From positions 7,676,760 through 7,740,759 of the forward strand of contig JASKMD010000019.1 of the NCBI GenBank assembly GCA_030144725.1: a DNA stretch of 64,000 nt, read 5' to 3'. The position numbers and the translations under genes are program-made. Shown here one piece after another: positions 11,813 to 22,867 of the stretch. Source of the DNA: Haematococcus lacustris (Eukaryota; Chlorophyta; Chlorophyceae; Chlamydomonadales; Haematococcaceae). Every line of letters starts with the position of its first letter. Position 1 is the stretch's first letter. The notes below the pieces were generated by a model. The model did no database searches. It was not told the origin of the DNA and saw only the letters and a list, made by a program, of their open reading frames with translations.

Positions 11813-12901
11813 ACTACCGTACTCTCTCTTTCGATTCGCGTCCGCGAATTGTTTTTTAGCCTCGCGAAGTCGCGAACGAGTAAACAATGTGAACTTTTAC
11901 AAAATCGCGAAATGATCAAACAATTATTTGACCTGCGTAAATGATGCTGCGATGGACCGCTTCGTGGTCCGTGGCATCAGTGCCGATGGCGCAGCCGAGA
12001 ATTTGCTACGCCAGGTTGACCAACATGATGAAATGCTCCATCGAAGGGCTCTCGATCTTAGCATTGGGCTCGGGCTAGCCCGCGACCCAGCCGCGTCAAG
12101 AACAAGCCTAAGCCAGCCCCAACAGGACAAGCCACGCCCACTCCCACACACAAGCAGGCACGGTTGGTGTACAACACCAGCAGCAGCGCCAACAGCAGCA
12201 ACGCTAACACAAGCAGCGCCGGCAACAGCAGCGGCGACGACGGCAGCAACGATGATGGAAGTGCCAGCAGCGAGGGGTGGGTAGGTAGCAAGTTAGCAGC
12301 CGGGGTGGCTGGCTGCAAGAAGTCAGCTGTTGGGGTGGTTGGCAAGGCCAGGGCAGCAGCCGGGGTGGCTGGCCGCACCAGGTCAGCATCTGGGGTGGCT
12401 GGCCAAACCGGGGCAGCAGCTCGGGTGGCTGGCCGCACCAAGTCAGCTACTGGGGTATTTGCCTTGGCCAAAGCTGCAGCATGGGTGACTGCAAGGGCAC
12501 GCAAGTTTGAGTGTTCAAAGGAAGATGCAGAGATGCCGGCACTGCAAGCAGCCACAGGAGCACCATGACTTCATTGGGGAGGTTCAGTGCCCTATCTAGT
12601 GCACAGTCAAGACTTGGTAACTTGGTGCACGGTGACACTACCCTTGCATAATGGCTTTAAGTTGGTGACCGGGAAGCTTGACATGGTGACCTGTGCAAGA
12701 AGTGTTTAAACCATGGCGGATTGACATGTTATGCAAGGGATGGCTGTCTAGAATATTTATAAGCACATCCACATCCTCAAAACTGTGTTTTGCTGCTAAC
12801 TTTGCATCGGGAAAAAGTAAACAATGTTTTTTTTGGGTCGGAAAAGAGTATTTAATTTTAGTTTTCGGGGCCTCGCGAATCGAAATAGATAGTACGGTAG
12901 T
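11813..12901. mobile_element. 1.09 kb TIR element, duplication copy 1
   Basis: The ends are 28 bp inverted repeats with two mismatches: ACTACCGTACTCTCTCTTTC at the left, and the right end read inward is ACTACCGTACTATCTATTTC; both continue GATTCGCG. No clear target duplication is visible. Inside is a plus-strand frame (11940-12220) reading MDRFVVRGISADGAAENLL, and a second frame to 12568 made of seven imperfect 10-residue repeats such as GVAGRTRSAS. I do not recognise this protein. Being present in both copies, the element predates the duplication. Confidence 0.65.
12164..12568 (+). CDS. unrecognised frame with 10-residue repeats inside the TIR element
   Basis: The reading frame starts in an Asn/Ser-rich stretch and continues into seven tandem decapeptides (GVAGCKKSAV, GVVGKARAAA, GVAGRTRSAS and similar), encoded by 30 bp units with TGGCTGGC cores. 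It may be a continuation of the frame starting at 11952, separated by a frame change. In copy 2 a missing G and a deletion of about 70 bp break it. Function unknown; it may not be expressed. Confidence 0.3.
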   Translation: MVYNTSSSANSSNANTSSAGNSSGDDGSNDDGSASSEGWVGSKLAAGVAGCKKSAVGVVGKARAAAGVAGRTRSASGVAGQTGAAARVAGRTKSATGVFALAKAAAWVTARARKFECSKEDAEMPALQAATGAP

Positions 12902-13148
12902 CAATGCAATTAGATTTAAGCTTGTCGGATCAAATAGTTCTAGTGGAAAAACTATGTTCCTGGGCTAGAAACAGTTGGCCGTTGAGGATATACGGCTCTG
13001 GTACGCAAGTATGCGGGTGCGCAAGGTACGTACACAACGCCCTCGCTTCATACGCGGTTGATGCGCGTATGCTAGGCGAATAGGCGGTGCCCCTCGGACT
13101 CGACCCCGCGTCCTGACGCGGCCGGGCGGGCTGATGCATCCTGCAACG

Positions 13149-14146
13149 ATGCAACCTTCGCCTGGTAGCCTGTGGACTTCAGAAATCACGGACGAGTCCA
13201 AGACATTGCTCTCGCTCCGCGTTGGGGCGGCAATCGATGACCTGTTTCGCGCACTGTGGGTCGCACCAGAGTTGCAGGTGCACGTGGTCCATTCTCTACA
13301 TGCGTGCAGGCTTTTCCAGTCATGACTTCAACAACTGCGCACGACCATGACCCGCAGGTGCGCCTTCACGAGCTGCGTCATGACTTCAACCTGGTGGAGA
13401 CGCCCTGGGTTGCCGCGAGGGAGGAGCTGCCATCGGCGCAGTTTTCATGGGACCCTCCCGCGCTCCCCCTTGGAGGCAGCATCCCTGCGCCAGGCACTTG
13501 GCGCAAGGCGGGTGGCCTTAACAGGACCCTGCAGTTTCCATCACAAACCGCAACCAGCACAACGTGACCCAGGCTGCCCAGCTTTCTCCACAGCTTCTTC
13601 CAAGCTGCTTCCCAGCTCAATCCCTAGCTGACCTCTTTGTCCAAGCTTTAAGCAACTTACCCCAGACGACTGGGTCCCTGAGCAGGAAGCTCTCAGGAAC
13701 CTCTGCAACCCTCCCTCTGTGGCCCTTAACCCCATGGCATCTAGCACCTCCCTGTATGACAGGAACAGCTCCCCCTGTCCCCCACCTCCCTCCTTCTTCC
13801 CTCCCACCCCTCCCTCCTTGCCAGCAGTGGCGCCATGCACCATGCACCATGCAGCTGCTGCTCCCCCCCCAGGTGCGCTTCGACAGCCCGCCCGCCCCCA
13901 TGGCCACCCGGCCCTTTCAAACGGAGGAAGTGCAGCATTGCCAGATCTACCAGCCCGGCCAGAAGTACCTGGTCGAGTCTCAAGCCCGCACCTCCGCCCC
14001 CTACGGGGAGCACTTCCAGCTGTACTTCAGAGTCCTGCTGCTGCCCTATGGGCCGGTCAGCACCCTCCTGCATGTCTCCTGCTGCTGCCACTGGTCGCCG
14101 ACAATGAACCGCATGATGAAGGGCATGGTGGCCAAGGCGGTGGAAG
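13149..14146 (+). pseudogene. VASt-like domain gene, truncated duplicate
   Basis: Three exons are visible: 13149-13277 (begins MQPSPGSLWTSEITDE), 13358 to about 13534 (LHELRHDFNLVETPW) and 13873-14146 (TEEVQHCQIYQPGQKYLVES, then SAPYGEHFQLYF). The order and motifs fit a VASt domain, a START-related sterol/lipid-transfer fold found in GRAM proteins. The junction between exons 2 and 3 does not resolve to a canonical in-phase donor. The copy ends in minisatellite at 14147-14761, which is joined to antisense reductase exon 5, so the downstream exons are missing. Compare copy 2 at 24143. Confidence 0.5.
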
Positions 14147-14761
14147 GTAGGGGGGAGGGGCAGGAGGGGTGGCAGAGGGGCAGAAGGGGTGGGAGGGCAG
14201 GAGGGGTGGCAGAGGGGCAGGAGGGGTGGTAGAGGGGCAGGAGGGGTGGTAGAGGGGCAGGAGGGGTGGTAGAGGGGCAGGAGGGGTGGTAGAGGGGCAG
14301 GAGGGGTGGTAGAGGGGCAGGAGGGGTGGCAGGGGGGGCAGGGGCAGCAGGGGGGGCAGGGGCAGCAGGGGGGGCAGGGGCAGCAGGGGGGGCAGGGGCA
14401 GCAGCGGCAGCAGGGTCAGCAGTGGCAGCAGGGTCAGCAGCGGCAGCAGGGTCAGCAGCGGCAGCAGGGTCAGCAGCGGCAGCAGGGTCAGCAGCGGCAG
14501 CAGGGTCAGCAGCGGCAGCAGGGTCAGCAGCGGCAGCAGGGTCAGCAGCGGCAGCAGGGTCAGCAGCGGCAGCAGGGTCAGCAGCGGCAGCAGGGTCAGC
14601 AGCGGCAGCAGGGTCAGCAGCGGCAGCAGGGTCAGCAGCGGCAGCAGGGTCAGCAGCGGCAGCAGGGTCAGCAGCGGCAGCAGGGTCAGCAGCGGCAGCA
14701 GGGTCAGCAGCGGCAGCAGGGGCAGCAGCGGCAGCAGGGGCAGCAGCGGCAGCAGGGGCAG
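14147..14761. repeat. G-rich minisatellite at the duplication junction
   Basis: Units of GAGGGGCAGGAGGGGTGGTA give way to about 430 bp of GGCAGCAGGGTCAGCAGC repeats, which run straight into exon 5 of the truncated reductase. Long Ser/Ala/Gln or Leu/Pro open frames here are artefacts of the repeat. Confidence 0.85.
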
Positions 14762-16890
14762 CAGCTCCGCCAGCACCTCCCTAGACTATGCAGAGCAGCA
14801 GCCAGGCAACAGCCATTGGGTCAAGGGATCAAAGGACAGAAACCTGGCCTTCGGCCCTAACCCTGGCCTTTGGCCCTAACCCTGGCCTTTGGCCCTAACC
14901 CTGGCAATGACCCTGACCCTGACATCCGCCCTGACCCTGAGCCTGGCCCTGCAACCAGACAGCAACCAGTGGTCAAAAGGTGGGAGTGAAAGGACACCAG
15001 CCTCCTTGCTCATGGCCCTGACCAGCCTCCTAGCTCGCAGCCATGGCGACCCTGAGCTAGACCTCCTCCCTCCTCCCTCCTCCCTCCTCCCTCCTCCCTC
15101 CTCCCTCCTCCCTCCTCCCTCCTCCCTCCTCCCCCTCCCCCTCCCCCTCCCCCTCCCCTCCCCCTCCCCCTCCCCCCTCCCCCTCTTACCTGCAGCACCC
15201 CGCTGTCCAGGGTTGCGCTGTGCACCTGGTACAGCCTGAGCCATGGCCCCAGCAGTGCCCCGCTCTCTCCTGACTGAGCCAGCAGGCGGGGCAGGGAGTG
15301 GTCCTTCACCTCGTGGGGGGCGCCGCCAGTGTCCACCTGCAGCCAAACACAAGGGAGGCCAGTGGCGGCGGCTGCTACTGGCAGTGATGCTGCTGCTGCT
15401 CTCCCTGCTGCTGCTGCTCCTGCTGCTGCTCCTGCTGCTGCTCTCCCTGCTGCTGCTGCTCCTGCTGCTGCTCCTGCTGCTGCTCTCCCTGCTGCTGCTG
15501 CCGCTAGCCCTTCATGTGTTTTGCCGGCTGCTGCTTGCAGCTGTGGCGGCGTCTGCGGCTGCCTAGCAGTCTGGTGTCTTACATCCAGCTGTTCTGACTG
15601 CTCCTGCTGGTGACCGTGGTTGTGGCTAGCTGTGGCGGTTGTGGCAGTTGTGGCAATGGCTGCGGCGGTGGCGGTTGGGGCTTTGGCCATTCACCCTCCA
15701 GTCTGCAGTGTATGTGTAGCCCCACTTGCTGCCCACCAGCACGCTGCCAGGGGTCAGGGAGCGGGCAGCGAGCCATGAAGACAGAAAGTCCTCCGCTGCC
15801 CCGTAGCTGTGGGCAGCAGGGGTGGGGTTAGGGTTGGGGTTAGGGTTAGGGTAAGGAGGTCATGGCCAGGGCCAGGGCCAGGACTAGTGTTGGCTGGGTG
15901 GGAAGCAGGAGGAGGGGCAGCAGGAGGGAAGCAGGGGAGAGGCCGGGATGAGGGGACGGGCAGCAGGGGAGAGGATGGCAGGGCCGGAGGTGGAGGTGGA
16001 GGTTCTACCAACTTATAACTAACTACCAACTTATAACTAACCCTAACCCTAACCCTAACCATATTGTTGCCAACCCTAACCCTAACCCTGGAGCAGAACA
16101 AGCTAGATGGGTGGGGACCATGGCTGCAGCTGGCATTGCCTGGCACCACCACTGTCACCTGGGGCAAGGAGGGCAGCCGGGGGGGGTCAGCAGGCAGCGC
16201 ACCTGCGTGCCGCGTCAAAGTACCTGCACAGCATGTGACATTCACAACCCAGCACTGAGTCAGACTGGGCAGACGTGGTGTGTACTTGTTACAGACAAAG
16301 AAGAAAACACCATCACTGCGCTTGACAGCGCTGGATCAATATCAGGTTTGTCAATACATAAATTAATATAAGGCTAGGCTAGTCTGGTCTGCTTTGAGTT
16401 GGTCCCGTCTGGTCTGGTTTGGCCTGATCTCGCTCTACCTGGTTAGCCTTTCCACCTGGTCTGGATTGAGTTGCTCTCGTCTGGTCTAGTCCAGCTATGG
16501 GTGTGCCCATCAGGTCGGCCCGTACTACCTAGGCCATCAAACCCTCGGTGTCAGCCTCAGCTTAACTTGTCGCGATCCGCTGCCCTACACCTCCATCACG
16601 GCGGAGTAGTCATCAACACTGGCCGCGCACCTGACACCCGCGGCGTAGGCGGCGTCCAGCACGCGCCAGCACTGCTGCCGCATTGCCTCGCGGTCGGTGC
16701 CGGCGCTCAAGTCCCTGGCATGTCCAAGGTTGATGTACCCCGGCCGGCCGAGCGCCGCCAATCCCAAGCCCAGCGGCGGCACGTCGATGCCAGCGACGTC
16801 CAGGAACGCGCGACGCACCGGGAGACCTGCCAGGGCCGGAGGATGCGCGCGACGCACCGCAGGGCTGCCACATACGTGTCCGATCAACAT
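14762..16890 (-). pseudogene. aldo/keto reductase, truncated 5' copy
   Basis: Exons equivalent to 1-4 are intact at 16890-16631, 16223-16203, 15806-15695 and 15336-15190. The fifth is cut after about 24 bases (14785-14762), where the minisatellite begins. The copy keeps all four catalytic residues but lacks the second half of the barrel, so it cannot make a normal enzyme. Its near identity to the complete gene at 3971-8169 implies a recent duplication. Confidence 0.85.
15827..16090. repeat. telomere-like tracts, duplicate copy
   Basis: The same GGGTTAGGG and CCCTAA runs as at 7106-7369 lie in the equivalent intron of the truncated reductase. Confidence 0.6.
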
Positions 16891-17570
16891 CAGCTGCGCA
16901 CATCACACTTGGGGCTGGGCGCAGGTCGACGCAGCGCGGTCAACGTAGGAAGCCGTAGGTCAACGCATGTCGGTCAACGTAGGGGGTCAAAGGTCAACGC
17001 ACGGTAGGTGGGATGAATGTGTACACTCTGGGTGTTAAGGCTGAGTTTGAAGAGGCTTCAGCTGCAGCTGTGGCTGTTGCTGCCGTCGTTCCTCGGTTCA
17101 CAATAGGATGGAGAGGGTGAGGTGGGTGGAGAGGGATGGAGGCGGGTGAGCAGTGTGAGGGGGATTGGTGGGAAGGTGAAGCGGTGCGGGGGTGAAGGGA
17201 GGGGTGGAGGGGAAGGGAGGGGGTAACCAGCTGAGAGGGGCTGGCATTGCCCACTCCCACCAGCAGGTATGCATGAGGCATCACAGGGTGGCAATGCCAT
17301 GTCATGTGCTTGCTGTCCCCTCGGCAGCTGGCCCACCTTGCACGGAAGCCTGGCTGGTGGTAGCTTGCAAACCTGCTGTAGCTGCGTTGCCGCCCTGCAT
17401 GTTAATGCGGCGCTTCACGACCTGCGATGAGCTGGGGCAAGGATAGGGGCAGGCGAGGGGGCAGCGTTTAGCAGTTGAGCAGTACTCGCGGCCACACAGT
17501 TGCCAAGGCGAGTGAGGTGTCCACTCCTGCTGTGTACTGTGCACTTGTGTATTCCAAGCAATGATCTTTC

Positions 17571-17804
17571 TGTAGTGGGGATGTCAGTCCAAGACCACTT
17601 GCCTAGGTTATACTTGTTTAGTGTGACCAGCCTTGCTTAGGCTGCGTGGTGCACCTGTGAAGTTGGCACGGCTGTGCCCCTTCACAGGTATGGTGTCGTT
17701 CTATCTGTTGCACGTAGGGCGTCAGCCTCTAGTGCACCGCTTATGCATCTGTACTTGTGTTCTTCCTTCAACTAATGTAATTGGCACGGCTGTGCCCCTT
17801 CACA
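17571..17804 (+). repeat. Copia 5' LTR
   Basis: It is bounded by TG...CA. It contains an internal direct repeat of GGCACGGCTGTGCCCCTTCA, once mid-LTR and once at the 3' end. The sequence following it (GGTTATGGGCCCA) is the likely primer-binding site region; the priming tRNA is not identified. Confidence 0.9.
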
Positions 17805-17921
17805 GGTTATGGGCCCACCCACTTCAATGTGCGGGACTCCGGAAACCAGTTGGTGTGCACCAAGCCGTACCTCGTAAGACTCGCTTGGTGAGAGCACCGG
17901 TGAGCAGAGGAGGGTGCTAAG

Positions 17922-20900
17922 ATGCAGGCCGCAGCTGGGATAGCCAAGCTGAACGGGGACAACTGGTATCAGTGGGAATTTGATGTGCAGAACGCGCTAG
18001 TGTTATGCGGGCTAGATGCAGCTATCTGTGCGCCAGCGCCTGCGGGGCTGGGCACGGGTGGGACGGATCAGGGTAGGTCGGGAGTAGAGGCTGCGGCCAC
18101 TCCTGACCCTGAGGCCGTGCCGACTGCAGCGCTGTCAGCTTCCATCAATGCGCGTGCACACGCTTTCATCAGCAGCACAGTTAATGCTGCAAAGTACCGC
18201 TTTGTTTGCCAGAGCTGCAGCACAGCCCGCGAGTTGTGGCAGAAGCTCAAGGCTATGCACGTCAGCAAGGTGCTGGCGAGCAGCTCCGTCCTCATACAAC
18301 AAATGTCGATGATCAAAATGCAGCCTGGTCAGCCTGTGCAGGAGTATTGGCAGCATGCGCAAGAGCTAGACCAGCAGATTGCAGCCTGCTCCGCCCCAGA
18401 CAAGCCCTTCCACAACTCCTTCTCTTTGGCTGTGCTTGGACTGTCCGCTGACTTTGATTCAGTGGCCAATCAGCTGCTTGCAGAGGAAAGCACGCTCACC
18501 TTCGACAAGGCACTCCCCCGCCTCCTCGTGCAAGAGCGTGTGTTGATATCCCGCAGGCAAGCTGCTGGCCTGGCCCTCTCAGCAAGGCCTGGTGGCAGCA
18601 GAGACAGATCCAGCAACAGGGGCATAGGGGCAGGGTCGGATGGTGGTGGTGGCAGCCGAAGCGGAGGGGAGAGGGGCAAGGGGCATGGGCGCCGCAGCAA
18701 GGCTGACAGCGAGTGCTACAACTGCGGGCATTTTGGCCACTATGCTTATGAGTGCCCCCGCGCCAGTGTGTCTTCTGATCGCAGGGACAGCCCCTCCCAC
18801 TCCCCGCATGCTGACCGCAGCCGGGGGGACAGGCCCCCCACACCTGGCCCAAGGGGTAGGGATTCTGGGCTGCCGGACAGCCGCACCCGCCGCTCCCCGT
18901 CGCCACTGCGTCACCGCAGCAGTCTGGCTTTCTCTGGGCACTCCGGCGCTGATGCGGCGCTGGCGGTAGCGCCAAACCTACTCAAGGGTCAGTGGTTGGT
19001 GGATTCTGGTTGCAGTACCCACCTGACGCCTCATATTGAGCTGTTGCGTGACTACCAGCCCCTCCGCGCCCCTCACCACATCGTATGCGGCAATGGTAGC
19101 ACTATGACAGCAGCTGGCCAGGGGTCAGTGGTGTTTGAGGGGGCTGGTGGGAGCATGGTGTTGCGCAATGTGTTGCACGTGCCCGATGCAGAAGGCAGCC
19201 TTTTGTCAGTGGGCAAAGCAGCCAGGGCTGGGGGTGAGGTTGTGTTCACAGGGCAGGGTTGCAGCATCCACATGCCTGGGGCTGACCACAGCATCAAGGC
19301 TCGCATGGTTGTTGGGGACTTGTTCCTTCTCAACAGCAAGCCTGTGCCCTTAGGTGACAGCAGTGTCAGCATGTCAGCGCGCTCGTGCGATGACCCGCGG
19401 CTCATGCACTTCCGCCTAGGCCACCCGGGGTATCGGCAGCTGGCCAGGGCAGTTCGTGAAGACATGCTGCTGGGCACCAGCGTCAGAGCGGCTCAGTGCG
19501 AAGCCATTGCGGACAACGGTGGGTTGTGTGAGCCTTGTGTGCTGGGCAAGCAGCACCGCTTCGTTGCCGTACAGCATCCAGGGCTGGGGCTGCCTGTCAA
19601 GCGGCCGCTTGCGCTCGTGCACAGCGATGTTTGCGGTCCTTTTGACTGCCCCACTCCCTCGGGCAACCTGTACTTTGTCACTGTCCTCGATGAGTATAGC
19701 GGGCTGGTGGCAGTGGAGCTGATTAGGCTGAAGTCAGCAGCAGCTCAAGCCATCATAGTGTGTCTCACAGAGCTGCAGCGCCAGTCTGGGCACACCGTCA
19801 AAGCCCTCCGCACAGATAGGGGGGGTGAGTTCACGGGGGGGGAGCTGCAAGCGTGGCTGCGGGCAGAAGGGGTGATCCATCAGCAAACCGCTCCCTACAG
19901 CCCCGAAATGAATGGCAGCGCGGAACGCATAAACCGCACTCTCGAAGAGTGTGTCCGGGCAATGACACAGGCCGCCGGCACCCCCAAGCACTTGTGGGGT
20001 GAAGCCCTTCGCACAGCTGCAGATCTGCACAACCTCAGTGCCGTGTCGGGCAAGCCTTGCACTCCCCATGAGCTCATGTTTGGCGTCAAGCCTGATGTGT
20101 CGCACTTGCGGGTGTGGGGCTGCCCGGCATATGTGCATGACCCCATGCCTGCCAGCAAGCTGGACAGCCGCTCTGTAAAGGGTGTGTTTGTTGGCTACGA
20201 GCGGGGGGGAAAGGCTTACCGGGTTTGGGCTGAAGGCAGGATCTACGTCAGCAAGTCTGTGGTGTTTGACGAGCAAACCGTCCTGCAACGCTTTGTGCCT
20301 CATGCTGTTCTTGCACCCGCTGAGCTGGCTGCCCCGCCTTTGGGCGATGCATCCAGGGGGGGAGTAGGCTCAGGTGGTGCGGTCAGCAGCAACAGCGGCA
20401 GCGAGGGTAGTAGGGGAAGGGCCCCTGCTGTCACTCCCATCGCCCAGGTCAGCAGCAACAGCGGCAGCGAGGGTAGTAGGGGAAGGGCCCCTGCTGTCAC
20501 TCCCATCGCCCATGTCAGCAGCAGCAGCGGCAGTGGGGGACAAGCGGGCAGTGTGGGTGATCCCCTTGCTGCCCCGGGTAGTCTAGGTGGCGTTGGGGGT
20601 AGCTTAAGTGAGGCTGGTGTGGCAGGCTTAGGTGGGGACGGAGCAGGGGGAATGGAGCGCACGCCTGAGTCTTTGGCTGCGCCCGCACCTGAGCAAGCAC
20701 CGCCTGTGCTGCGCCGAGGCGAGCGTGTGCGCAAAGCTGTCAGATTTGATGACTACGACACCATGTGCTATTCAGCACGTAATGGTAGCTGCAGCAACAA
20801 TGAGGGTGTTGGGAGCAGTGGGAGCAGTGGGAGAAGGGAGAGTGTGGTTTTGGTGGGCAGCAAGGCAGCTTCAGTCAGCTTCTCCACCAAGCGCCGCTTC

Positions 20901-21023
20901 AGCAAGGCTCTGTCAAGGCGAGAAGCTGAGGAGTGGGGCCGCGCCATGGATGCCAAGATGGCCAGAGTGCAACTCCCGCCAGCTGCCTCTTCCCTATGGC
21001 ACGAGGCTGGTGATGAAGGGTAA
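17922..21023 (+). CDS. Copia Gag-protease-integrase polyprotein
   Basis: The product has 1033 residues. The amino end (LNGDNWYQWEFDV) is a Copia-type Gag. A zinc knuckle CYNCGHFGHYAYEC (C-x2-C-x4-H-x4-C) lies near residue 266. The aspartic protease site DSGCSTH lies near residue 360 and the GAG-pre-integrase motif HFRLGHPG near 494. The integrase shows its DDE set in HSDVCGPF, LRTDRGGEF and NGSAERIN between about 566 and 665. A Gly/Ser-rich tail with two copies of a roughly 25-residue repeat (around 20390-20515) follows, then a short remnant of the pre-reverse-transcriptase linker (SRREAEEWGRAMDAKM) and the stop. Reverse transcriptase and RNase H are absent. It could supply Gag, protease and integrase but depends on another element for cDNA synthesis. 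Confidence 0.9.
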   Translation: MQAAAGIAKLNGDNWYQWEFDVQNALVLCGLDAAICAPAPAGLGTGGTDQGRSGVEAAATPDPEAVPTAALSASINARAHAFISSTVNAAKYRFVCQSCSTARELWQKLKAMHVSKVLASSSVLIQQMSMIKMQPGQPVQEYWQHAQELDQQIAACSAPDKPFHNSFSLAVLGLSADFDSVANQLLAEESTLTFDKALPRLLVQERVLISRRQAAGLALSARPGGSRDRSSNRGIGAGSDGGGGSRSGGERGKGHGRRSKADSECYNCGHFGHYAYECPRASVSSDRRDSPSHSPHADRSRGDRPPTPGPRGRDSGLPDSRTRRSPSPLRHRSSLAFSGHSGADAALAVAPNLLKGQWLVDSGCSTHLTPHIELLRDYQPLRAPHHIVCGNGSTMTAAGQGSVVFEGAGGSMVLRNVLHVPDAEGSLLSVGKAARAGGEVVFTGQGCSIHMPGADHSIKARMVVGDLFLLNSKPVPLGDSSVSMSARSCDDPRLMHFRLGHPGYRQLARAVREDMLLGTSVRAAQCEAIADNGGLCEPCVLGKQHRFVAVQHPGLGLPVKRPLALVHSDVCGPFDCPTPSGNLYFVTVLDEYSGLVAVELIRLKSAAAQAIIVCLTELQRQSGHTVKALRTDRGGEFTGGELQAWLRAEGVIHQQTAPYSPEMNGSAERINRTLEECVRAMTQAAGTPKHLWGEALRTAADLHNLSAVSGKPCTPHELMFGVKPDVSHLRVWGCPAYVHDPMPASKLDSRSVKGVFVGYERGGKAYRVWAEGRIYVSKSVVFDEQTVLQRFVPHAVLAPAELAAPPLGDASRGGVGSGGAVSSNSGSEGSRGRAPAVTPIAQVSSNSGSEGSRGRAPAVTPIAHVSSSSGSGGQAGSVGDPLAAPGSLGGVGGSLSEAGVAGLGGDGAGGMERTPESLAAPAPEQAPPVLRRGERVRKAVRFDDYDTMCYSARNGSCSNNEGVGSSGSSGRRESVVLVGSKAASVSFSTKRRFSKALSRREAEEWGRAMDAKMARVQLPPAASSLWHEAGDEG

Positions 21024-21459
21024 GCACCTCAACGAGCCGGAACATGCTGACCAAGGCGTTTCCTGGCAAGAAGTTTCTGGCATGCAAGGAAGGCATGGGA
21101 GTGGGCTAGAGTCAGCTTGGTGGGACAGGCCTATGCTGTGACCTGTGGTTTGGTGGCATGTCTGCGTACAGCGGTCGAGCCTCTTTGAAGTCTGAAATTC
21201 ATGTGTCATGGTGCAGCTTTTGTTAGAAGTGCCTACCTGTCTTGTCTGTACCTGCTAGCTTGCATGCGCTCTACACTTGTTGCTTCATCATCTGCTATTA
21301 CATAGTGCTCACATGTCATCTCCTCCTAACAACATATCACTAAGTCATCTTCTTCATTTCTGCTTGTGAGCTTGCATGAACACGCATGGTCTCTTGCATG
21401 TAGTCTCTTTTCTTATGACGTTCCTTCATTTGGCTTCATGGTCTAGGCCTGAGTGGGAG
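21024..21459 (+). other. Copia 3' internal region
   Basis: This noncoding remnant lies between the frame end and the 3' LTR. A purine-rich GAGTGGGAG directly precedes the LTR and is the likely polypurine tract. A short frame (LPYGTRLVMKGKHL) may be a remnant of the deleted pol region. Confidence 0.5.
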
Positions 21460-21693
21460 TGTAGTGGGGATGTCAGTCCAAGACCACTTGCCTAGGTTAT
21501 ACTTGTTTAGTGTGACCAGCCTTGCTTAGGCTGCGTGGTGCACCTGTGAAGTTGGCACGGCTGTGCCCCTTCACAGGTATGGTGTCGTTCTATCTGTTGC
21601 ACGTAGGGCGTCAGCCTCTAGTGCACCGCTTATGCATCTGTACTTGTGTTCTTCCTTCAACTAATGTAATTGGCACGGCTGTGCCCCTTCACA
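21460..21693 (+). repeat. Copia 3' LTR
   Basis: It is identical by eye to the 5' LTR and is followed by the CTTTC target duplication. Confidence 0.9.
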
Positions 21694-21698
21694 CTTTC

Positions 21699-22867
21699 TA
21701 CATGCTTAGGAGAACCTCAATGCGTTTGCACCAGGATAAGCACGCAACGGCACAGCGTACCAATGTAACAATATTGCTCGCGATGCTGTGTTTGGTACCT
21801 TTGTCGGGTTCCTCACGGATGCTATGGCGTTCATGGGTACGTAGGGCGAGTTGGGCTTATAGGAATGACAGATATGGCGGATGCGGGAGGTATGTGACTG
21901 CGAGGATTGGTATCGGACCGGTAGGTGTAAACTGTCCAGGTTGTGCAGAGGGTTAGGATCAAGTGTTACATAGAACATAGTTGTTTTGTTAATGCAACAA
22001 ACAAAATTATTTTCTCGTATTTGTGGCGGCTTGGCGTATTTTGGTGATGCATGAGGGCTGTAGGGATTTAAAACATGTAAACTGTCCACTTATACTCGTA
22101 CTCATGCTGAGCTGCAATGCAACCTATCCAAGTAATCTACCAACTTACTGCCTTGGCCATGTAAATAGTGGCTAGTGTTTTGTTATTGGTTAGGTCCCGT
22201 CGCTACACGACCGTCCTACGACTGTCCTACAGTTGCACGACGCCTTTGCTCATGAGTACTGATTGCAGGACATGGTGAACACACCGCCAACCTGCTTTGT
22301 TTCTGCAGGCTTCAAGAGTGAGGGTGCATGGCCAACGCACCACACGAAAACCGGAGGTGCGCGGCGCGGAGCCGACTGCAGCTGCCGTGAACCATCGCAT
22401 AGTGAGGGGCACGCACACCTAAGGCGGGATGATGGCGATGCGCCGCTGGATTAGTGCCGAGGCTTGCTTGCGAGGCCCATTGGTGGCGTGACGTTGGCCC
22501 GGACCAGGATGGCCCCACGCGCGGGCTCCGTCGCCCGGTCGCGCAGGGGTCGATCGGACACTAGCCTGCGCCGGGCAGCTGCGCGCCCCCGCCCCCGCTT
22601 AGCGCCGCGAGCTTTGAACGACTAGCTTGAGAAAGGGACGGGATACCGAGCTGTGTTGGGAAACCACTCCATCAAGTACAAGGTGTACCTGCGCATGACA
22701 GAGGTGGCGTAAGGGACGAAAAGATCAGGCGAAGGTCGTAAGTGGGTCAACACCCGCGCGGGACCCACTAAGAGCAATAAGATTAAATTAAGTCCATAGA
22801 GCCGATGCGCAATTCATTGCGACTGGAGCGAGGTGCTTTGGTGACGACCTGCATTGACTAGTCTCGT
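21699..22867. other. divergent intergenic region, copy 2 (continued)
   Basis: This is the counterpart of 8851-9732 joined directly to 11521-11812, with the single CAGCTG empty site near 22577. No gene is seen. Confidence 0.5.

Larger units (their letters stand above)
6042..14761. repeat. 8.7 kb tandem duplication, copy 1
   Basis: From 6042 (inside exon 5 of the aldo/keto reductase) to the minisatellite at 14761 the sequence is repeated almost exactly from 14762 onward, at an offset of 8720-8721 in the first part. The left limit cuts a coding exon and the right limit falls in a GGCAGCAG minisatellite inside an intron of the VASt-like gene. Copy 1 alone carries the transposon at 9733-11520. 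Confidence 0.9.
17566..21698 (+). mobile_element. Copia-type LTR retrotransposon lacking reverse transcriptase
   Basis: The element is 17571-21693 (4.1 kb), with 234 bp LTRs that look identical (17571-17804 and 21460-21693; TGTAGTGG...CCTTCACA). The 5 bp target duplication is CTTTC at 17566-17570 and 21694-21698, and the uninterrupted site is visible in copy 1 near 8840-8850. The internal region is only 3.65 kb. The single long frame stops after the integrase region, and no reverse transcriptase or RNase H can be found in the roughly 440 bp before the 3' LTR. Identical LTRs indicate a young insertion that postdates the segmental duplication. Confidence 0.9.

Noticed and set aside
14057..14776. 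Leu/Pro-repeat and Ala/Gln-repeat frames on both strands
   Set aside because: Translation of the GGCAGCAG minisatellite at the duplication junction; no independent coding evidence.
17582..21100. Hidden Copia reverse transcriptase in another frame
   Set aside because: I looked in all frames for a YVDD-type box and flanking motifs between the integrase and the 3' LTR and found none; there is not enough sequence to hold the domain.
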